Origin: an uncultured Anaerotruncus sp.
GTDB lineage: Bacteria; Bacillota; Clostridia; Oscillospirales; Ruminococcaceae
DNA length: 59,732 bases
Assembly: GCF_902490045.1 (NCBI RefSeq)
Contig: NZ_CABUCJ010000001.1
Location: 1-59,732, forward strand
Reading direction: 5' to 3'
Shown here: one piece after another, positions 52,613-59,732 of the stretch
Layout of the letters: the number at the start of each line of letters is the position of its first letter
Position numbering within the stretch: the stretch's first letter is position 1
Position numbers and translations under genes: made by a program
The notes under the pieces: generated by a model
Told to the model about the DNA's origin: nothing
Database searches by the model: none
What the model saw: the letters and a program-made list of their open reading frames with translations, nothing else

Positions 52613-53803
52613 TCAGTCAGCAAAATTGTCAAAATATCCCTGGATCAGGACGATGGGCGTGCCCTTGTCGCCGCTGCCGCTCGTCAGATCGCACAGGCTG
52701 CCGATCAGGTCGGTCAGGCGGCGGGGGGTGGTGCCCTGCGTCTCCATCGTGCCCTTGAGATCGGCCTTTTTGTTGTGGATATACTCGGAGACGGCCTGCC
52801 GGAGCTCGTTGCCCGAGAGGTCGCGGAACTGGTTATCCGCGAGATATTTGAGCTTGACCTCGTTGGGCAGGCCGTTGAGCCCCTCGGTGAAACCGGGGCT
52901 GACGACCGGGTCGGCGAGTTCCCAGATTTTGCCCACCGGGTCGCGGAAAGCGCCGTCGCCGTAGACGAGCGCCTCGATCTGCCTGCCGGTCGCCTCGCTC
53001 AGCTTGTGCTGCAGGTCGCGCGCGAAGGCGGCGCAGTCGCGCGGGAAGAGCTTGACGCGGCTTTCGGTCGACTTGTTGCTGCCGAGCAGACCGTAATCGG
53101 CGTTGTAGCCGCTGCCGTTTATGGGGGCGGAGAGGATGTCGTCGAGGCCGTAGACCGTCTCGGCGCCCGCCGCGCGCAGGAGGCGCTTGGTGCGCTCGCG
53201 GGTGTGGATATCGCAGCAGAGGACATGCTTCGTGTGCTCGAGGACGGCGGAAGGGCGGTTGGCGAAGAGAATCTCAACGTCTGCCCCTTCCTCGCGGATG
53301 AGGGAGGCGTAGTATTCGACATAGTCCACGCCGGTGAACAGGTGCTTATTCTCCCCGAAAAGCGCGCGGTAGCGCTTTTCGTCAAGTACGTCGGTCCACG
53401 GGTTGACCCCGGCGGCCTCGAGCTTTTCCTCCGAAACGAGGGTGTTGCCCACCTCGTCGCTCGGGTAGCTGAACATCAGCACGATCTTTTTCGCGCCGCG
53501 CGCGATGCCGCGCAGGCAGATGGCGAACCGGTTGCGGCTGAGGATGGGGAAGATCACGCCAATGGGGTGGTCGCCGAATTTGGAGCGGACGTCCGCCGCA
53601 ATGTCGTCGGTGGAGGCGTAGTTGCCCTGTGCCTTGGCGACGACCGCTTCGGTAACGCCCACGACGTCGCGGTCGTGGAAAGAAAAGCCCTCGCTTGCGG
53701 CGGCTTCGAGCACGGAATCGGTGACGATCTGCGCGAGGTCGTCGCCCGGCCGGATAATCGGAGCGCGCACGCCCCGGACAGTGGTGCCGATCATTCTTGA
53801 CAT
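52613..53803 (-). CDS. coenzyme F420-0:L-glutamate ligase-like protein (CofE family)
   Basis: 396 residues. GTTVRGVRAPIIRPGDDLAQ and the segment VIFPILSRNRFAICLRGIA resemble the CofE-like proteins widespread in Clostridia. FDAR-type F420 genes are not in the window, so the in vivo acceptor is unknown; many carriers make no F420. It is longer than archaeal CofE (~250), with a C-terminal extension from about residue 250. GGAGGGATTCACTC precedes the ATG. A single-gene unit. Confidence 0.7.
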   Translation of the reverse strand: MSRMIGTTVRGVRAPIIRPGDDLAQIVTDSVLEAAASEGFSFHDRDVVGVTEAVVAKAQGNYASTDDIAADVRSKFGDHPIGVIFPILSRNRFAICLRGIARGAKKIVLMFSYPSDEVGNTLVSEEKLEAAGVNPWTDVLDEKRYRALFGENKHLFTGVDYVEYYASLIREEGADVEILFANRPSAVLEHTKHVLCCDIHTRERTKRLLRAAGAETVYGLDDILSAPINGSGYNADYGLLGSNKSTESRVKLFPRDCAAFARDLQHKLSEATGRQIEALVYGDGAFRDPVGKIWELADPVVSPGFTEGLNGLPNEVKLKYLADNQFRDLSGNELRQAVSEYIHNKKADLKGTMETQGTTPRRLTDLIGSLCDLTSGSGDKGTPIVLIQGYFDNFAD

Positions 53804-54009
53804 GAGTGAATCCCTCCGATGGCGGCTGGTCCGCCGGTTTACACGCCGGAACGGCGCGGCGGCCCTCCCTGAGGGAAGGCCGTATCTTAATCTCCATTAT
53901 ACAGGAATTCGCCGCAAGATACAACGATTCTGCAAAAAAGCGGGAAAAAATTTGCAATCCCCACCCAAAAGCCAAAAAGGAAGAAAAAAATCGTCTTTTC
54001 AGCGGCCTG

Positions 54010-54189
54010 TCAGGGTTCTACCTGCACCAGGCTGAACTCCTTGCCGCAGAAATCCGACTTTCGGAAGTAGCGCCTGGCCATATTTGTGGTGGAGAAGGGC
54101 TTGGCAAGCGCGATATCGTTCAGAAGAATCCGCGTGTTAAAGAGATAGCGGCTGCCGTCCTGCTGTTGGATCTGGATGACGTAATGCAT
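54010..54189 (-). CDS. 59-residue protein, function unknown
   Basis: ATG 54189 to TGA 54010: starts MHYVIQIQQQDGSRYLFNTR, ends KEFSLVQVEP. Beta-rich, one Cys, no membrane segment. AAAGGAAGTG lies upstream, and a promoter at 54240-54268 reads into it. Too short to be conspicuous, but codon use and upstream signals favour a real gene. The family is not recognised. Confidence 0.6.
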   Translation of the reverse strand: MHYVIQIQQQDGSRYLFNTRILLNDIALAKPFSTTNMARRYFRKSDFCGKEFSLVQVEP

Positions 54190-54239
54190 CGACTGACACT
54201 TCCTTTCCCCTCCGGTCTTGTACGCGGAGCGGGAGTGTC

Positions 54240-54268
54240 AGTATAGCATGCTTTGGATTCCAGAACAA
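54240..54268 (-). promoter_or_regulatory. promoter of the 59-residue gene
   Basis: On the minus strand TTGTTC (54268-54263) and TATACT (54245-54240) are 17 bp apart. Confidence 0.65.
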
Positions 54269-54347
54269 GTAATAGCAGGAAAATTTCAGCGTATTATGTA
54301 AAATTCGGAAGACCTCTTGCCGCAAAAAGGACAAAATGCCCGCCGGA

Positions 54348-55688
54348 TCAGCCGGCGAGCGTTTCGGAAAGGTAGCGGATGCGTTCCCGGGACTCCGAGT
54401 CAAGCCGGTTGAACCAGCCGGCGAACGCCTCCTGCCATTCGATTTCGTCGAGCGGGCGAAGCATCCCCTCCTCCCAAGCCGCCCGGATTCGGGAGAGCAG
54501 CAGGGCGGCGGACGCCTCGTCGAAGCAGGAGAAGACCTCCGCGTATTCGTCCTCAAAGACGCATCCTGCGCCGAGCAGGTCGCAGAGGTCGTCCAGGCTG
54601 CGCAGCTCCTCCCGGATGATCTGCGCCTTTCGGCCGGCGGCGTCGCAGAGAAGCACCTCCCCGGCAACGGCGGCGAACGCGTCGTTGTCGAGGCGTTCCC
54701 CATCGATGAAGAGGAGCGGCGCGTCCTCCGCAGCGACCACCGCGAAGGGGGCGAGCGCGCCGCCCGCGCGGTTGAGTTCCCCTGCGAAGCGCGCGGCCCC
54801 CTCGCGGATATAGCCGTCGAGACGGTCGTTTTCAAAGGCGCAGGAGTCGATCAGGTTTTCCGCGGCCCGCTGAAGCAGCGCCGCACGCTGTTCGGGGGCG
54901 AGGGGGCGCAGCCGTTCCTCCAGCCCGGCGCGTTCCCCGGCGCTGAGCGACGCGTCCTCCCGGCCGAGCAGACGGGCGAGCAGCAGGTTTTGGAGCGCGA
55001 TCGTGAAGAGGTTCACATAGGCCTCGGCGGGGGAGGTGCGGTTTTGGCGCGCCCAGCCGCGCAGCAGGCCGTCCAACGCCGACGCGAACCGGCCGCAGAA
55101 ACGGTTTTCCAGCGCGAGCGACTCGAGCCGCTCGCGCACGCCGAAGATTCCGCTCGCGGAGACCTCCCGCGCGAGCGGGTACTCGGTGAGCACGACAAAG
55201 TCGCCCGGGTGTCTGCGGACCTTCCAGTCCCGCAGGTACTGGGGAAAGGTGACGTCGAGCAAAATCCGGTAGCCCTCGTTGACGGTGGGGGTGCGGGTCG
55301 CGCGCACCCGGGAGAGCAGTCGTTCACAGGCGCGTTCCTCCTGGTCCAGGAGCTCCGTCCCCATCCGGTAGAGCGTGTCCATCGGATGTTCCCGCAGCAG
55401 CGCGAGGCTCTCCTGCGGGGTCGCCGCGTGCTTGAGCGCCACGTCGATGCAGTAGCCGATGTCGTCCATCAGCTGGTCGGCGGTCTCGGCGGGGACGGAG
55501 CTGCTCTCGCCGCGCGTGATCTCCTCGATCTGAGACCGGAGAAGACCCAGAAGCCCCTCCTGCATCGAGGTGAGCGCGCGTTCGTCCAGCAGGCCCGCCT
55601 CCGCCGCCTGCCGCATGAGCGAGGCGGTATAGGCGCCGTAATCGATCCCGTCGAGCGGGGCTTTGTTCAAAAGCGAACGGTTCTCCAC
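54348..55688 (-). CDS. DUF6179-like protein
   Basis: 446 residues, soluble and helical, rich in Ala/Leu/Arg/Glu. Landmark segments are LLDQEERACERLLSRV, TPTVNEGYRILLDVTFP and APLLFIDGERLDNDAFAAV. It overlaps the upstream gene by 22 bp. I associate this pair with DUF6179/DUF6323 proteins, which occur together in Clostridia; the biochemical role is unknown. Confidence 0.65.
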   Translation of the reverse strand: MENRSLLNKAPLDGIDYGAYTASLMRQAAEAGLLDERALTSMQEGLLGLLRSQIEEITRGESSSVPAETADQLMDDIGYCIDVALKHAATPQESLALLREHPMDTLYRMGTELLDQEERACERLLSRVRATRTPTVNEGYRILLDVTFPQYLRDWKVRRHPGDFVVLTEYPLAREVSASGIFGVRERLESLALENRFCGRFASALDGLLRGWARQNRTSPAEAYVNLFTIALQNLLLARLLGREDASLSAGERAGLEERLRPLAPEQRAALLQRAAENLIDSCAFENDRLDGYIREGAARFAGELNRAGGALAPFAVVAAEDAPLLFIDGERLDNDAFAAVAGEVLLCDAAGRKAQIIREELRSLDDLCDLLGAGCVFEDEYAEVFSCFDEASAALLLSRIRAAWEEGMLRPLDEIEWQEAFAGWFNRLDSESRERIRYLSETLAG

Positions 55689-56200
55689 TGTTCGTCCTCC
55701 TCTACCGCATAATCGCCGTTTTCCCCGGCGGGCTTGTCCGTTTCGGGGGGCGCCTCCACGCTGCCGCAGGCACGCACATTGCGCGCCATCGCTTCCATGT
55801 CGCGTCCCGCGAGCAGTTCGAGCGAGCCCTCGCAGCCGCCTTCAAAGCATTGCTTCATCACGGCAATCAGTTCGTCGTCGGGCAGGCAATCGAGCGTGTC
55901 ATTTTTGAGGTAGTAGAAAAGCTCGGTCAGCGCGCAGAGGGTGTCGGCATAGTTCTGAGCGTCGATATAGGCGGAATCGCAGAACGCCTCGGCAAGTTTC
56001 TCGAGCACGCCGGGGCCCACCTCGATGCGGCGGCTGTTCCTGAGCGCGTCGGTCCGCACCTTGAGCAGCGCGACGGCGTCTTCGTGGGTCAGCGACAGGC
56101 CGTAGGGGCGGGTGAGGTCGTTGAGACGGAGCAGTTCATCTGCGTCGCGCCGGGCCAGCGCGTCATCCCGCTGGGTGAGAAGGGAGAGGAGTCCGCTCAT
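55667..56200 (-). CDS. DUF6323-like protein
   Basis: 177 residues, helical, acidic C-terminus. GLSLTHEDAVALLKVRTDAL and DTLDCLPDDELIAVMKQCFE are prominent. The start at 56200 is chosen because AAGGAG sits at 56209-56214; a start 12 codons upstream would cover it. First gene of a coupled pair with the DUF6179-like gene. It lies next to the boundary of the right-hand integrative element. Confidence 0.65.
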   Translation of the reverse strand: MSGLLSLLTQRDDALARRDADELLRLNDLTRPYGLSLTHEDAVALLKVRTDALRNSRRIEVGPGVLEKLAEAFCDSAYIDAQNYADTLCALTELFYYLKNDTLDCLPDDELIAVMKQCFEGGCEGSLELLAGRDMEAMARNVRACGSVEAPPETDKPAGENGDYAVEEDEQWRTVRF

Positions 56201-56236
56201 GTTGTTCAGCTCCTTTTGCAGCTTGGGACTTGACAA

Positions 56237-56459
56237 AACTTTTAAAATGTGATATGGTGTAGAAGGAAAAATTTATGGTTTTTTTGAATCATTTAATAGA
56301 TTTCCAATTATCTCTTTAGGTTTTCTTATATGCCGGTATAGCCCGTAACTTCGGGCTTTTCCGGCACTTTTCCTATCGGAAGAACCTCACAAACGTTCTT
56401 ATTACCCTTCATGTTTTCGCTCTCAAACGTAGTACAAACAGTAGTACATTCTGCGCATT
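56237..56459. other. ICE end region with candidate attachment and arm sites
   Basis: AT-rich DNA between DUF6323 and the ICE integrase. It holds direct repeats GTAGTACA (56429-56436 and 56441-56448, 12-bp period), possible arm sites, and a nested stem GCCGG..GCCCG..CGGGC..CCGGC near 56332-56365. TTGACA and TATGGT at 56231-56259 look like a plus-strand promoter but lead to no gene. The exact junction cannot be placed without an empty site. Confidence 0.5.
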
Positions 56460-57737
56460 CTATGCGGCTTGGGCTTCCTGGGCGCTCTCTGACGCTGGCT
56501 GCGTGTTGACGGTTGCGCTGGTCTGTGCCTGAGCTTGCAGCCGTTTCATTTCCTCCTGTGCGGAATGGAACGTGGCGTGAGCGTAATAGTTCAACGTCAT
56601 AACGATATTGGCATGCCCCATGATGTACTGTAATGCCTTTGGGTTCATGCCTGCGTTTGCCATTCTGGTACAGAATGTATGCCGCATGGTGTGCGGCGTC
56701 ATGACCTCCGGCAGCGGTTCCTTATGGAACTTGTTGAACTTCTTAGCAAGGCACTGAAACATGGCATCATAGTGGACAGCCACTTTCGGCAGTCCATCCC
56801 GGTTTAAGAACAGGAAGCCCTTATATCCGTCCACCACAACGCCTTTGCCATCCTTTCGCCTGTGCAGCACGCGCTGAAATGCTTTGTAGGCCGCTGCGCT
56901 CATAGGCACCTGGCGATAACCGCTGTCTGTCTTTGGCGCTTCGATGTAGTAGCCGTCCTCGGTGCTTCTCAAAAGCTGGTGGTCTACATTCACAAACCGC
57001 TTGTCAAAATTCAGGTCGGCAGGCGTCAGGCCGCAGAGTTCGGAAACGCGAAGTCCGGTTTCCAGCAGAATCAATACCTCGTCATAATACTTGGCATAAA
57101 CGGGGTCACTCTGCATGAAGCCCAAAAGCTCCTTTTCCTGTGCAGGGGTAAGCGGCACCTTTGGTACGGTATCGTCGTTGATAACCTCATTGATCTGGAA
57201 GTCAAAGGGATTCTTGCGGAGGCAATCGTCCTGTACGGCCATGTGAAAAATGGCTTTCAGGGAACGCTTGCCGTTGCAGATGGTATGATAGGCCACGCCC
57301 TTTTCCTGCATACGCAAGGCCCATTCTTTGGCGTCAGACAGCTTCACGCTGTCGATGCTGGCCCCTCCGATTTTATCCTCGGACAGAAGTTTCATTAACT
57401 GCTGGCGGCTCTTATGGGTTCCCCGTTTCACATTGCCCCGCTGCCGGATATACTTTTCATATAGCTGGCACACGGTCATTTTCTTACCGATGGTGTCAAT
57501 CCCATCGTCAAGGTCTTTTTGTATCTGCTTGATTTTCTCACGCAGAGAAATATCCGGGCGTTTTCCGGCAGGGATTTTGTCCGTAGGGACTAACTTCCAT
57601 GAGTACACAAACTTCGGTTCTCCAAAGGTATCCGTATATTTGTAGGCGTATCTTCCGTCTGTTCGCTGGCTCTCTCCAGATTTCAAAAGGCGGCCTTTGC
57701 TGTCCCGCCTTTTTTCATCTCGTTCTTTTTTTGACAT
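56460..57737 (-). CDS. int: Tn916-type tyrosine integrase
   Basis: 425 residues. The N-terminal arm-binding domain of the Tn916 kind (RRDSKGRLLKSGESQRTDGR, YAYKYTD, VYSWKLVPTD) is followed by the core-binding domain and catalytic domain. It has GLRVSELCGL (Arg), HTMRHTFCTRMA (His/Arg), MGHANIVMTLNYYAHAT (His and Tyr). The C-terminal ~25 residues are Gln/Ala/Ser-rich. Complete catalytic set, so it is likely active. Confidence 0.96.
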   Translation of the reverse strand: MSKKERDEKRRDSKGRLLKSGESQRTDGRYAYKYTDTFGEPKFVYSWKLVPTDKIPAGKRPDISLREKIKQIQKDLDDGIDTIGKKMTVCQLYEKYIRQRGNVKRGTHKSRQQLMKLLSEDKIGGASIDSVKLSDAKEWALRMQEKGVAYHTICNGKRSLKAIFHMAVQDDCLRKNPFDFQINEVINDDTVPKVPLTPAQEKELLGFMQSDPVYAKYYDEVLILLETGLRVSELCGLTPADLNFDKRFVNVDHQLLRSTEDGYYIEAPKTDSGYRQVPMSAAAYKAFQRVLHRRKDGKGVVVDGYKGFLFLNRDGLPKVAVHYDAMFQCLAKKFNKFHKEPLPEVMTPHTMRHTFCTRMANAGMNPKALQYIMGHANIVMTLNYYAHATFHSAQEEMKRLQAQAQTSATVNTQPASESAQEAQAA

Positions 57738-57816
57738 TTCGTCATGCTCCTTTCCATGACGGAAAGAGCCTTGACACGCTTTAAGAGTATTATAGCATAG
57801 TCAAGGCTCTTTTTCA

Positions 57817-58020
57817 CTAGATTGTGTCAAGAGAATCAATGATTTTTTCAAATTTTTGCCGTTTGATCTGGATGCGGTTGCCGTTCAAAATCACCCAGCC
57901 AGCGGATGGGTTTTCCTCGGCAAGCCGACGCAGTTTGTTTTCTCCAATGCGAAAATATTTCGACGCTTCCTCAATGGTAAGCGTATACTTTTCCCAAATA
58001 GGCACATCGTTATTACTCAT
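57817..58020 (-). CDS. xis: Tn916-type excisionase
   Basis: 67 residues, very close to Tn916 Xis: [20 protein letters not shown], then [16 protein letters not shown] and [16 protein letters not shown]. MerR-like winged helix that bends the ends for excision. It lies 79 bp upstream of int on the same strand. Confidence 0.96.
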   Translation of the reverse strand: MSNNDVPIWEKYTLTIEEASKYFRIGENKLRRLAEENPSAGWVILNGNRIQIKRQKFEKIIDSLDTI

Positions 58021-58059
58021 AATATGGCCTCCTTCTGTTCAAAGCAAAGGTTCCTTGTA

Positions 58060-58440
58060 AATGTGGGCAAAACACGGACGGCTGGCGGCCCAGCTCCACG
58101 GGCTTTTCACCCCCGTGTGGTTCTCACACGGCCCTACCCATTGCCTGTGACGCTTTTAACGCTCGGACTGTGGCTGTAAGGGAGTATCATTGTCCTGCCT
58201 GCACGTCATCGCCCATAAGCAGCTACGCTTATTTTGCGGCTGGGTGGTTGTCGCTCCGCTGTTTTCGTAGAAACCAGCATCATGGCGCACCCGCCGTCCG
58301 GCTCGGTGTAGACAGAATGTGTCCGTATGCCCTATGACGCGCCGCCATTGTCCTGCGGGCGTATTTGTCAAGGTACATACATCAGCCACCGAGCCGGCGG
58401 AAATGCGGAAAGAGAGTAATAAGACATTTCCGTTACCGTG
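58060..58440. other. non-coding interval in the ICE
   Basis: About 380 bp between xis and the HTH gene without a convincing gene; a 77-codon minus frame at 58156-58389 lacks a ribosome site and looks like chance. The stretch has several short inverted repeats, such as CACGGG with CCCGTG near 58097-58118, and GAGCCGG repeated near 58290 and 58390. It could hold a regulatory RNA or leader of the int-xis transcript. Confidence 0.4.
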
Positions 58441-58449
58441 GCCGGGTCG

Positions 58450-58689
58450 TTACTTCAAGGCAACGATGATGGAATGAATGAGCTTGATTTCCAAACGGTG
58501 CTTCATATACTCGTCCACGCACACATAGGGGATGCCGTTGCTGTCATACAAGGTGCGGATGCAGAGCTTGTTTATGTAGTCCTCATAGTACCGCAGCACT
58601 TGCTCCATAGCCATTGCATCCCCAGCGTGGGCAGCTTCCATCACCGAAAGGGGAAGAAGCTCTCTGCCGTTGAATGTAGGTTCCTTCAT
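58450..58689 (-). CDS. conjugative-transposon HTH-domain protein (Orf8 type)
   Basis: 79 residues. LPLSVMEAAHAGDAMAMEQV and LRYYEDYINKLCIRTLYD match the HTH domain of Tn916 Orf8-like proteins. It overlaps the sigma-like gene by 4 bp, as in Tn916 where orf7 and orf8 sit together. A regulator of excision and transfer. Confidence 0.9.
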   Translation of the reverse strand: MKEPTFNGRELLPLSVMEAAHAGDAMAMEQVLRYYEDYINKLCIRTLYDSNGIPYVCVDEYMKHRLEIKLIHSIIVALK

Positions 58690-59129
58690 CCGCGTTTACC
58701 TCCCTCTGGCATGAACGCCATCAATTTCATACGCAACTGTTTCAGGGTCCTTGTCCTGTGACGCTGTACGGCGCTGCGGGACATTCCCATGAGGCTGCCG
58801 ATTTCTCCGTCTGCCAAATCCAGAACACAGTGCAAAATCAAAATGCTTTGTTCCTGTTCCGGCAGGCTGGCGAACGCCTCGGCTACAAGCTCGTTGTCGA
58901 TCAGCAGGTCATACCCATACGACGAAAAAACGTAGCTGTCGCTGGGGTAATCATCCACGACTGAGAGCTTGTCCATTTCCTCTTGTGTCAGAGCATCCAG
59001 CGACTTTTCACGTTCGCGGCGATGCGCCATCTCCGACCAGTAGCTTTTAGCCTCATTGCGGAGTACCGCTTTGCAGAAAGCATCATAGCGGTGCCGCAGG
59101 ATAAAATCATTGCGGGGGATCGTTTCCAT
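58686..59129 (-). CDS. sigma-70-like factor of the ICE (Orf7 type)
   Basis: 147 residues. FILRHRYDAFCKAVLRNEAK in the N-terminal part, and a region-4 HTH at the end (SLMGMSRSAVQRHRTRTLKQ). ATG 59129 follows AAAGGGGGTGAAAAG; the longer frame is rejected. In Tn916-family elements the counterpart drives expression of int-xis and transfer genes. Confidence 0.9.
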   Translation of the reverse strand: METIPRNDFILRHRYDAFCKAVLRNEAKSYWSEMAHRREREKSLDALTQEEMDKLSVVDDYPSDSYVFSSYGYDLLIDNELVAEAFASLPEQEQSILILHCVLDLADGEIGSLMGMSRSAVQRHRTRTLKQLRMKLMAFMPEGGKRG

Positions 59130-59284
59130 CTTTTCACCCCCTTTCTGTGGGGGATTTCGGTGGTTTTCTCCCTTTCCGCCAAAGTTACTGTTGAAAGGCC
59201 TCCAGCTACCCGCCAAACACCACTTTTTTAAAAAAATTTTGAAAAAGTGTTTGACCGATAGAGCGGCCGAAGGAAATAACAAAA

Positions 59285-59317
59285 TTCGCCCGGAAGGGCA
59301 TAAACCCTCCGGGCGAA
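59285..59317 (-). terminator. terminator upstream of the sigma-like gene
   Basis: A stem of ~13 bp pairs TTCGCCCGGAAGGG (59285-59298) with 59305-59317, followed on the minus strand by TTTTG. It separates the regulatory genes from whatever lies to the right. Confidence 0.7.
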
Positions 59318-59354
59318 CAAAAAAATAGTATGATATTTTATTGCATACGCAAAT

Positions 59355-59447
59355 TCATGGTTCCGGCCACATTTCCCACGGGCCGGGGGATGTTTTTTTT
59401 AACGGTGTTACTCCCATTTCCGTTGGTCGATATCCCGTTCTACACAT
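59355..59447 (-). CDS. possible 30-residue peptide in the ICE
   Basis: ATG 59447 has GGAGGGAGCCGTC upstream, a strong ribosome site, and encodes MCRTGYRPTEMGVTPLKKTS and ten more residues ending EMWPEP. It overlaps another short frame (59408-59599) in a different phase. It may be a leader peptide or remnant. I see no family. Confidence 0.3.
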   Translation of the reverse strand: MCRTGYRPTEMGVTPLKKTSPGPWEMWPEP

Positions 59448-59599
59448 GACGGCTCCCTCCTGAAACCGCCAATGGGATCAGCGTTAGGGGGAATTGCTCC
59501 CATCCAATACCTTACGAACCGCGGTGTGGTTGCTCGGGGCGATCCGGCTGATGTAATGACGGCCTGATTGCGCAACGTTCCTTTGGTTTGATGTTCCAT
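59408..59599 (-). CDS. possible 63-residue protein in the ICE
   Basis: Starts MEHQTKGTLRNQAVITSAGS behind GGAGAAAGTGAAAG. The same DNA is also open in a second frame (59484-59684, containing GRHYISRIAPSNHTAVRKVL). Only one, if either, is real. Function unknown. Confidence 0.3.
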   Translation of the reverse strand: MEHQTKGTLRNQAVITSAGSPRATTPRFVRYWMGAIPPNADPIGGFRREPSCVERDIDQRKWE

Positions 59600-59619
59600 C
59601 TTTCACTTTCTCCATTTTT

Positions 59620-59732
59620 TTAGAAAATAACTTCGATACAAAATCCAAGGACAACAAACAGTAAAATGCTGATAATCGTTCCAACTCTCGTCATGATCTG
59701 ATACTTTGTAAACTTCTTATTTCGCACAAATG
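59620..59732 (-). CDS. C-terminus of a membrane protein cut by the window end
   Basis: A minus-strand frame open to the window edge ends at TAA 59622-59620. It reads KFTKYQIMTRVGTI, then the hydrophobic ISILLFVVLGFC and EVIF: a final membrane helix. It is either the end of a longer ICE gene or a 24-residue peptide from the internal Met. Confidence 0.4.
   Translation of the reverse strand, partial: FVRNKKFTKYQIMTRVGTIISILLFVVLGFCIEVIF

Larger units (their letters stand above)
56300..59732. mobile_element. Tn916/Tn1549-like integrative conjugative element, int-xis end (left border approximate)
   Basis: The gene order from the border is int, xis, HTH-domain protein, sigma-factor-like protein, all on the minus strand. 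This is the recombination and regulatory end of Tn916-family elements. The border is somewhere in 56237-56459, and the element continues past the window end. Its base composition is less GC-rich than the host genes beside it. No conjugation or resistance gene is in the visible part. Confidence 0.8.

Noticed and set aside
53806..54246. 146-codon plus-strand frame
   Set aside because: No ribosome site, low-complexity start, and it is antisense to a better-supported 59-residue gene.
56332..56365. Nested stem near the ICE end as part of a tRNA attachment site
   Set aside because: It lacks anticodon and T-arm features; no tRNA can be folded there.

Overview
The window looks like the chromosome of a GC-rich, anaerobic, Gram-positive Clostridia member, most likely a gut Oscillospiraceae/Ruminococcaceae relative. 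The evidence is a complete V-type ATPase operon, a CIRCE-controlled htpG, an electron-transfer flavoprotein with a fused ferredoxin domain, tryptophanase, lipobox lipoproteins without outer-membrane genes, and a Tn916-family integrative element at the right edge. No rRNA, tRNA or CRISPR array was recognised.

Layout. (1) 1-8885: a plus-strand redox operon. It holds a DAO-type flavoenzyme (5' end outside the window), etfB, ferredoxin-etfA, a three-subunit molybdenum hydroxylase and an orphan ubiX; tnaA follows and ends at a strong terminator. The FAD subunit of the hydroxylase has a four-cysteine insert like that of 4-hydroxybenzoyl-CoA reductase, so a low-potential reductive role is plausible. 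(2) 8906-25884: a feoB remnant split by a 16.1-kb element (9037-25151). Joining the flanks at a shared ATT restores the FeoB reading frame, and the element's ends form symmetric inverted arms about TT, as expected for the large serine recombinase encoded at its right end. The element carries no conjugation genes. Its cargo is a minus-strand redox cluster: five flavodoxin-fold proteins (three of them intact surface lipoproteins or a cytoplasmic form, one an FGE-flavodoxin fusion lipoprotein, one decayed), a flavodoxin-like FMN reductase, a DUF4405 membrane protein, two aldo/keto reductases, a flavin reductase, a tautomerase, a carboxymuconolactone decarboxylase, a cupin, and LysR and MerR regulators. 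LysR-type boxes (ATAC-N7-GTAT) abut the -35 of two promoters. The left part holds an XRE regulator, a tyrosine recombinase and a predicted ~113-nt small RNA.

(3) 25888-33200: ldh, a MATE exporter, htpG, a small secreted protein, and an AT-richer TetR/membrane-protein cassette (31061-32996). (4) 33206-42025: the nine-gene ntp V-ATPase operon, whose c subunit keeps the residues known to bind Na+. (5) 42427-49208: a large anchored surface protein, a MacA/MacB-type ABC exporter, and fructose-bisphosphate aldolase. (6) 49300-56200: small unknown proteins, a DUF362 ferredoxin-like protein, prs, a CofE-like ligase and a DUF6179/DUF6323 pair. (7) 56300-end: the int-xis end of a Tn916/Tn1549-like ICE that continues outside the window.

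Limits: family names rest on motif recognition by eye. Starts were moved where a ribosome-binding site decided them. Promoters, the small RNA and the attachment sites are predictions from sequence.
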